From Candidatus Methanofilum arcanum (GTDB taxonomy: Archaea; Halobacteriota; Methanomicrobia; Methanomicrobiales; Methanospirillaceae): DNA of 12,129 nt. Positions 7,794 through 12,129 of this stretch are shown here, in pieces. The position numbers and the translations under genes are program-made. How positions within the stretch are numbered: position 1 is the stretch's first letter; every line of letters starts with the position of its first letter. Location: assembly GCA_031285085.1 (NCBI GenBank), contig JAITWW010000060.1:1-12129 (forward strand), given 5' to 3'. The notes under the pieces were generated by a model. It saw nothing but the letters and a program-made list of their open reading frames with translations. It was not told the DNA's origin and did no database searches.

Positions 7794-9425
7794 TTATATT
7801 TCGTACCTATCAATACTATACTTATACCCCTGCTCAGTAAGGAACATCTGTCTTTTCGCTGAAAAATCCATTTCAATGCTATCCTCGCTGACAATGGCAT
7901 AAAACCAGGCGCGGTTGTCGTCTGGTTTGGGACGAAGAATACGCCCGAGACGTTGCGCTTCTTCCTGGCGAGAACCAAAAGCGCCAGACATCTCTATCGC
8001 TACATTCGCATCCGGCAAGTCGATGGCGAAATTAGCCACTTTCGAAACGACGATTGTTTTTAGCTCACCACTTTTAAAAGCGGCATATATACGCTCTCGT
8101 TCGGTGTTTTTAGTAGAGCCGGTTATAAGGGGCACGTTCAGTTCCGTGCTTATATGTTTCACTTGATCAATATACTGCCCGATAATGAGGACATTATCAT
8201 CTTTATGTTTTTGCAGAAGTGCCGATAGCGCCTTTAATTTATTTGTATTTTCTGCAGCGATGCGGAATTTGTTCCGTTTTTCCGCAATTGCGTATTGGTA
8301 GCGCTCTTCAGGGGAGAGAGCCACACGGACCTCCGTGCAGAAAGCCTCAGCAATATACCCTGCTTTTTCAAGCGACTTCCAAGGTAAATCATACTTTTTG
8401 GAACCAATGAGCGAAAAAACATCTGTTTCAAGCCCATCTTCACGAACTAAGGTCGCAGTCAACCCTAACCTTCGTTTGGACTGTATCTCCGATGTAACCC
8501 TAAAGACTGGGGCTGGAAGCATATGCACCTCATCGTATATGATCAAACCCCAGTTTCGCTTGTTAAATATTTCAAAATGTATAAATGGGCTGTTTTTATC
8601 CCGTCGCTGTGTCAGGGTCTGATATGTAGTGATAGTGACCGGTTTGATCTCTTTTACTTCACCGCTGTACTCCCCAATATCTTCCACCCCAAGAAGCGTT
8701 TTATCCAATAACTCATCCCGCCACTGGCGTAGCGCCGTAATACCTGTGGTAAGGACCAAGACCTCCGCATTAACTTTTTCCATGACAGCCATCCCTACCA
8801 CAGTTTTTCCTGCTCCGCATGGAAGCACGATGACACCACTCCCACCAGTGACACTTCCGCCAGCATGAAAAGCCTCCGCTGCTTCTGTTTGATACCAGCG
8901 TAAGCGAAGATGGCTGTTTAACGATATTTGAAAGGGAGAAGCTTGTGCGTACCCTGCCAAATCCATGACGGGGTAGCCGATTTTCAATAAAATCTGCTTC
9001 GCCTCTCCACGAAAAGCCTGGCTTACCCTAATTCGCTCGCCAGCAGGAGACTTTAACGCTGAGCGTGCCTCTGCTAATACATCATCGTCCGCACAATCTA
9101 AATAAAAGGATCCACCTTCTTCTATCAAGCGTATTTTACCGTAGCGTCTTCCATAATCTTCTATGGTGGTTGCGACGATCTCCGGAATTTCATGCTTTGC
9201 ATACTTGCGAAGCGACTCAATAGCCATCTCCGTCGTTACACCACTTCCGGCGGCGTTCCATAGGGAGAGGGGCGTTATTTTATATGTGTGCATGTATTCC
9301 GGGCTTTTTTGTAGCTCTGCGAAACTGTTTAGCACATCCCTTGCTTCCTCAAACAAAGGGTTCATTACTTCGAGCAACACGGACATATCGCTCTGTACGA
9401 TCAACGGGTTTGACAGGTTCTGCAT
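7794..9425 (-). CDS. XPB/Rad25-type SF2 DNA helicase (bacterial type)
   Basis: ATP-dependent 3'-5' DNA helicase/translocase of the XPB family, 543 residues, comparable to bacterial and mycobacterial XPB. The N-terminal ~170 residues match the position of the XPB damage-recognition-like domain. Helicase domain 1: RLRWYQTEA (174-182), Walker A LPCGAGKT (201-208), TTYQTL (266-271), DEVH (298-301), GLTAT (321-325) directly followed by the XPB-specific RED motif (328-330). Helicase domain 2: NVLIIGQYIDQ (411-421), motif V VVSKVANFAIDLPDA (459-473) and motif VI EEAQRLGRILRPK (488-500). ATG start at 9425, eight bases after the stop of the upstream partner gene, with GAGGG about 12 bases upstream. 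The DEVH box, RED and QRLGR motifs are all intact, so an active enzyme is expected. Likely role is DNA repair or remodelling with its partner; the bacterial XPB role is not settled. Probably acquired from bacteria. Confidence 0.92.
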   Translation of the reverse strand: MQNLSNPLIVQSDMSVLLEVMNPLFEEARDVLNSFAELQKSPEYMHTYKITPLSLWNAAGSGVTTEMAIESLRKYAKHEIPEIVATTIEDYGRRYGKIRLIEEGGSFYLDCADDDVLAEARSALKSPAGERIRVSQAFRGEAKQILLKIGYPVMDLAGYAQASPFQISLNSHLRLRWYQTEAAEAFHAGGSVTGGSGVIVLPCGAGKTVVGMAVMEKVNAEVLVLTTGITALRQWRDELLDKTLLGVEDIGEYSGEVKEIKPVTITTYQTLTQRRDKNSPFIHFEIFNKRNWGLIIYDEVHMLPAPVFRVTSEIQSKRRLGLTATLVREDGLETDVFSLIGSKKYDLPWKSLEKAGYIAEAFCTEVRVALSPEERYQYAIAEKRNKFRIAAENTNKLKALSALLQKHKDDNVLIIGQYIDQVKHISTELNVPLITGSTKNTERERIYAAFKSGELKTIVVSKVANFAIDLPDANVAIEMSGAFGSRQEEAQRLGRILRPKPDDNRAWFYAIVSEDSIEMDFSAKRQMFLTEQGYKYSIDRYEI

Positions 9426-9433
9426 TGATATGT

Positions 9434-11185
9434 CTATCCCTCAAGCACGCAAAAGCGCTTATTCTTTTCGATCAGGCCTTTCGCCCTCTTTTCCGACCCG
9501 GGTGTCAATACCAATACTGAGGATATTTTTCCTTCTGAGATACTATTCATGCCCTTATAATTGGATATTTCTTCCAATAAGAGATGATCATCAGTTTCTA
9601 TAACAGTTACACTTCGAATCCGTACTCTCCTGCTCTGTGCTTCCCATTCTAAAAATGTGCTTTTCACATTATCTGGCAGGGGTACATTCGAAAACGCTTC
9701 ACAATAACTGCTGATTTCCTGAATCATCAGCCCAATGCTCAGCGCTTTTGCCATGCCAAAGAAATCCAGCTTGTAAACACTCACTTCTGTGTCATCGACG
9801 ATTTTTTCTGCGAATCGGTCAAAGAACAACTCATGGCGCATGCGATCCACACTATTTGCAATCACCACGTCGAAGTTTGGCTGTATGATAAAGCCTTTTT
9901 CATCGCCTGAGGCAGTTGTCACTTCTTTTTCCTGATAGGTATTTGTCAGCCCAAACAAGTAAGCGCCTAAGTCGGTCACCCTGAAATAGGCGGTCTCGTA
10001 TGCGAAGTAAGCATCATAAAGACTGTGAGACATACTTTCTGCCAATATATCCACCGCTCCCAGTACCGCAAGGTACTCCATGAGAACAACACTGATGGCG
10101 CAGTGCTCGAAATTGCCCCAGGAGGAAGATTCATAATACTGGTTCGTGTAATCATCTCGGATCAATGCACTTCCAACGACTTCAAAGAGTGTCCTGTTAT
10201 CTTTATGTATTTCTTTTGAAAAGTTGCCAAAATGGATCCATTCATTCACCGGGCATTCTTTTAAATATGAAATGATCTCACTACGTGGTCCGGATAGATC
10301 ATACACACTTCTTGAGAACTTTAGTTTCGCAGAGGAGATGCGGGAACATTCATCTATAATGCGATTGCCGTGGCGCATGTACTTCTCAAATAAGTACTTC
10401 GCTTTTTCAGGCATGCTTAAGCCAACAAACTGCGAAGCTGCTCTTGAGAATACAAACTTGTCCTGAACGATATCAATAACATCAGCACAGCGCAGCAGCA
10501 TTATCAGACCAAAGCTGACCACCGTATCTCCTGCATTGCGTATATCTTCTAGCTCCTCGCTCTCATTGTTGCAGATCTCATCGTATCCAGCGATTTTATG
10601 AAATTTTAAGAGTGCAGCTTTGTTTATGTAACCCCCAGCTTTGGTAGCAGGGACTTTGTTGTTGTTGATAAAGCTCAAGAACATGTCAAAATCTTTATAC
10701 CTGCTCTCTCGGCCGATAATGGCAGAATACTCAGCCATGTCTTCTACTTTGCAGGGGGAAAAGACACGAGCATATGGTGGGATCACTTTTTCAAGATAAT
10801 CCTGAAATAGTTCAGGAATCTGCCCGTTGACAAAAAAAGCGTGTAGTTTAGAGTTCTCCGGGAAGAACATATTACGATAGCCATAATAAGAGTATGATTT
10901 TACATTGAACTCATATTTTTTCGCTATTTCCTTGAGTTCCTCCATTAAAGGGCGGTATTTGCTATGTACGATACAAGTCAATAACGCTTTTTCGTAAGCG
11001 TTTAACTGTTGAAACAACTTGGCGGCGGAGTTTGGATCGGAATAAAAGTCATACAACATTTCAACAGCTTGTGCCTTTTTAACGCCACCCGGTTTGATTC
11101 CAACGAGCCGCAAAAGATCCACTAAATTGCTATTGCCGTAGCTTTGGAGGGTCATTTTTTCAAGATTTGTGAGTAAGTGGTCCAT
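9434..11185 (-). CDS. Helicase-associated protein, XPB/Ssl2 N-terminal-like family
   Basis: Predicted partner of the XPB helicase, 583 residues; I recognise the family (Helicase_C_3 / XPB-Ssl2-like) but no activity is established. Positions counted from ATG 11185: a helical N-terminus (SNLVDLLRLVGIKPGG) that looks like a short DNA-binding or SAP-like segment; a winged-helix-like stretch around 400-412 (YFRVTDLGAYLFG); the diagnostic FIIQPNFDVVIAN (432-444) followed by RMRHELFFDRFAE; then MAKALSIGLMIQEI and LPDNVKSTFLEWE (503-515), and RVRIRSVTVIETDDHLLLEEI. These C-terminal motifs are the conserved part of the bacterial family. The frame extends to TTG at 11209, but ATG 11185 is preceded by GGAAGG at good spacing, so it is preferred. 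First gene of a two-gene operon; the XPB gene follows 8 bases after its stop. Confidence 0.8.
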   Translation of the reverse strand: MDHLLTNLEKMTLQSYGNSNLVDLLRLVGIKPGGVKKAQAVEMLYDFYSDPNSAAKLFQQLNAYEKALLTCIVHSKYRPLMEELKEIAKKYEFNVKSYSYYGYRNMFFPENSKLHAFFVNGQIPELFQDYLEKVIPPYARVFSPCKVEDMAEYSAIIGRESRYKDFDMFLSFINNNKVPATKAGGYINKAALLKFHKIAGYDEICNNESEELEDIRNAGDTVVSFGLIMLLRCADVIDIVQDKFVFSRAASQFVGLSMPEKAKYLFEKYMRHGNRIIDECSRISSAKLKFSRSVYDLSGPRSEIISYLKECPVNEWIHFGNFSKEIHKDNRTLFEVVGSALIRDDYTNQYYESSSWGNFEHCAISVVLMEYLAVLGAVDILAESMSHSLYDAYFAYETAYFRVTDLGAYLFGLTNTYQEKEVTTASGDEKGFIIQPNFDVVIANSVDRMRHELFFDRFAEKIVDDTEVSVYKLDFFGMAKALSIGLMIQEISSYCEAFSNVPLPDNVKSTFLEWEAQSRRVRIRSVTVIETDDHLLLEEISNYKGMNSISEGKISSVLVLTPGSEKRAKGLIEKNKRFCVLEG

Positions 11186-11211
11186 ATAGTGCCTTCCAGT
11201 TATATTCAACT

Positions 11212-11219
11212 TATCTAAA
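11212..11219 (-). promoter_or_regulatory. Possible TATA box of the helicase operon
   Basis: On the minus strand TTTAGATA matches the archaeal TTTATATA consensus at seven of eight positions, 26 bases before ATG 11185. That spacing would give a very short leader, in tension with the clear GGAAGG site between them. A bacterial-style TTGGCA to TAGATA pair with 16-base spacing is also readable here. Both are weak; the spacer 11186-11381 shows no gene. Confidence 0.25.
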
Positions 11220-11381
11220 TTAATTCACTACGTGCCAAGTTAAAGGTGATGGAAGAATGGTAGTGGATTAGATTTCAATGAATATCTTTTTTCAACAACT
11301 TTCCATTTCCATGCACGAAATGAGGTGATGAAAAAAATCATATGTGAGACTGAACAACAAAAAAGGTAGCCCAGCTATGAC

Positions 11382-11615
11382 TCATGAAATAAGTATCTCC
11401 CGTTTATGTAAGTTATTTGTAATAAACTCGTCAATGCTGTCAATTATGTATAGGTGACTGGTCATGTGCAAGCCTTCCGAGCATTCGATGATAAAATCCA
11501 TAGCACCTGTTTCTAACAAATAATGAAAGGCTTCTCGTCCACTCATTCCTTTTTCTTCTTTATATAGTTCCACACAGGACGCAAAAAACCATATTTCCTC
11601 TTCTAGTTCAATCAT
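11382..11615 (-). CDS. DUF3791-like small protein
   Basis: Small acidic protein of 77 residues. The pattern EIWFFASCVELYKEEKGMSG, then REAFHYLLETGAMDFIIE, then LH (~52-53) and YIIDSIDEFI fits the DUF3791 family of short proteins, common in gut Firmicutes and found in some archaea. Function is unknown. In many genomes these genes sit beside a DUF3990 gene and a ~75-aa protein like the one upstream here; a toxin-antitoxin-like role has been suspected from such clusters, but this is inference. Start ATG 11615 overlaps the upstream stop (ATGA) and is preceded by a strong GGAGGA site, so the pair is co-translated. No DUF3990 gene or remnant is seen in the 196 bases downstream. The first 16 codons lie inside the inverted repeat and are duplicated at 12077. 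Confidence 0.7.
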   Translation of the reverse strand: MIELEEEIWFFASCVELYKEEKGMSGREAFHYLLETGAMDFIIECSEGLHMTSHLYIIDSIDEFITNNLHKREILIS

Positions 11616-11829
11616 ATCTGCTCCTCCGGGAACGTTATTTTGCCGGTGGTTAGTTCTTCTTCCAGCATATCATAAAGAATCGGATATCCTAGTCGCCATA
11701 ACTTCGTCTTTTCATCTTCTAACGTTTCATATAAAGTTGAATTGTATAAAAGTGATGCTGCTTCTTTCAAATCAAGGCCTCGGTTTTTCATGAGAAGGGT
11801 GATAATACCAGGCGTTATCACCGCTATAA
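11569..11829 (-). repeat. Left arm of a 261-bp inverted repeat
   Basis: Reverse complement of 11863-12123 with no gaps and nine mismatches (positions opposite 11879, 11937, 11939, 11948, 11956, 11968, 11972, 11984 and 12005). The outermost 118 bases (11569-11686) are identical to the other arm. It covers nearly all of the left 79-aa gene and the first 16 codons of the DUF3791-like gene. Confidence 0.95.
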
Positions 11830-11851
11830 CGGGAGAGATGCTCTTATCCAT
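11612..11851 (-). CDS. Small protein of unknown function, left copy of a duplicated gene
   Basis: 79-residue protein beginning MDKSISPVIAVITPGIIT. The middle and end (NRGLDLKEAASLLYNS, LYETLEDEKTKLW, RLGYPILYDMLEEEL, TTGKITFPEEQ) recall a family of short hypothetical proteins that sit upstream of DUF3791 genes in gut bacteria; I cannot give it an established name. No membrane segment or HTH is clear; it looks helical and acidic. ATG 11851 lies in the 33-base spacer of the inverted repeat, with AAGGG nine bases upstream as a weak ribosome site. It ends by ATGA overlap with the DUF3791-like gene. A nearly identical copy with three residue changes runs the other way from 11838, so its promoter would have to lie within that gene. 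Confidence 0.65.
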   Translation of the reverse strand: MDKSISPVIAVITPGIITLLMKNRGLDLKEAASLLYNSTLYETLEDEKTKLWRLGYPILYDMLEEELTTGKITFPEEQI

Positions 11852-12080
11852 TTACTTTACCCTTATAGCGGTGATAACACCTGGTATTATCACCCTTCTC
11901 ATGAAAAACCGAGGCCTTGATTTGAAAGAAGCAGCAACTCTTTTATATAATTCAATTTTATATGAAATGTTGGAAGATGAAAAAACGAAGTTATGGCGAC
12001 TAGGCTATCCGATTCTTTATGATATGCTGGAAGAAGAACTAACCACCGGCAAAATAACGTTCCCGGAGGAGCAGATATGA
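11838..12080 (+). CDS. Small protein of unknown function, right copy of the duplicated gene
   Basis: 80-residue protein beginning MLLSIYFTLIAVITPGII and identical from IAVITPG onward to the left copy, apart from Ser to Thr, Thr to Ile and Thr to Met changes. Only the first eight or nine residues differ, because they come from the opposite strand of the spacer. The frame is open back to 11742, but that part is antisense to the left copy; ATG 11838 with GGGAG just upstream (spacing only 2-3 bases) is the better start. Like the left copy it ends by ATGA overlap with a DUF3791-like start after a GGAGGA site. The reading frame is intact and five of nine nucleotide differences are synonymous, so it may be functional. 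The promoter is not evident. Confidence 0.55.
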   Translation: MLLSIYFTLIAVITPGIITLLMKNRGLDLKEAATLLYNSILYEMLEDEKTKLWRLGYPILYDMLEEELTTGKITFPEEQI

Positions 12081-12123
12081 TTGAACTAGAAGAGGAAATA
12101 TGGTTTTTTGCGTCCTGTGTGGA
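11863..12123 (+). repeat. Right arm of a 261-bp inverted repeat
   Basis: Partner of 11569-11829, separated from it by the 33-base spacer 11830-11862. All nine mismatches fall between 11879 and 12005, while 12006-12123 is identical. Identity stops abruptly at 12124, six bases before the window end, so the true outer limit cannot be judged. Confidence 0.95.
11870..11894. repeat. 25-nt near-perfect palindrome at the inner end of the right arm
   Basis: GGTGATAA (11870-11877) pairs with TTATCACC (11887-11894), and ACC with GGT inside, around a central T, with one C/A mismatch pair. The counterpart in the left arm is 11798-11822, slightly less symmetrical. It lies within codons for VITPGIIT, so it may reflect coding constraint. 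Confidence 0.6.
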
Positions 12124-12129
12124 GTCGTA
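12077..12129 (+). CDS. DUF3791-like protein, right copy, cut by window end
   Basis: Seventeen full codons of a second DUF3791-like gene, starting MIELEEEIWFFASCVE as in the left copy and preceded by the same GGAGGA site and ATGA overlap. It then reads Ser instead of Leu: four of the last six bases differ from the left copy, so identity breaks at 12124. Whether it continues as a diverged paralogue or as a broken gene lies outside the window. Confidence 0.5.
   Translation, partial: MIELEEEIWFFASCVES

Noticed and set aside
11186..11209. TTG start at 11209 for the helicase-associated protein
   Set aside because: ATG at 11185 has a well-placed GGAAGG site, while the TTG has no clear ribosome site.
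11186..11381. Search for a DUF3990 gene fragment or transposase remnant downstream of the DUF3791-like gene
   Set aside because: Minus-strand translation from the stop at 11382 gives only a 15-codon frame from ATG before a stop; no family motif was seen.
11742..11837. Extended N-terminus of the right-copy small protein (start at 11742)
   Set aside because: This stretch is exactly antisense to the left copy and is open only because of the inverted repeat; ATG 11838 with GGGAG upstream restores the family length.

Overview
The window looks like chromosomal DNA from a hydrogenotrophic methanogen, most likely order Methanomicrobiales. The grounds are an F420-dependent methylene-H4MPT dehydrogenase (mtd), an archaeal Ski2-like helicase linked to archaeal-type HTH regulators, a hydrogenase maturation gene (hypF), and 42-residue kinesin-light-chain-type TPRs of the kind abundant in some members of that order. 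The order is an inference from protein character; no rRNA gene or other phylogenetic marker is present.

Positions 1-4579 (all minus strand) are archaeal backbone. They hold mtd, followed upstream by a tightly packed unit read as ArsR-like regulator, then winged-helix regulator with a C-terminal domain of unknown function, then a zinc-ribbon-containing SF2 helicase. The joints in that unit are a 14-nt overlap and a 5-nt gap. The divergent spacer 4580-4778 separates this unit from hypF, which runs on the plus strand to 7061. Mtd and HypF belong to the same physiology: HypF helps build the Fe(CN)2CO centre of the [NiFe] hydrogenases that supply electrons to reduce F420, and Mtd uses F420.

From 7062 to the end the character changes. 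A gene-poor stretch (7062-7793) holds a start-less, frameshifted TPR remnant. Next comes a two-gene minus-strand operon (11185 to 7794) encoding a helicase-associated protein of the XPB/Ssl2 N-terminal-like family and an XPB/Rad25-type helicase. This pairing is the bacterial arrangement (Firmicutes, Actinobacteria); archaeal XPB is normally paired with the nuclease Bax1. Horizontal acquisition from bacteria is therefore likely.

The last ~560 bases hold a small two-gene cassette: a ~79-aa protein of unknown function, then a DUF3791-like protein, joined by ATGA. The cassette is present twice, head to head. The copies form a 261-bp inverted repeat (11569-11829 / 11863-12123, 9 mismatches) around a 33-bp spacer in which two divergent start codons overlap. 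The second DUF3791 copy runs off the window edge. This divergent duplicate is the most unusual structure here. It may be a real duplicated accessory cassette or a junction artefact, and the mismatches argue against a simple fold-back of a single molecule.
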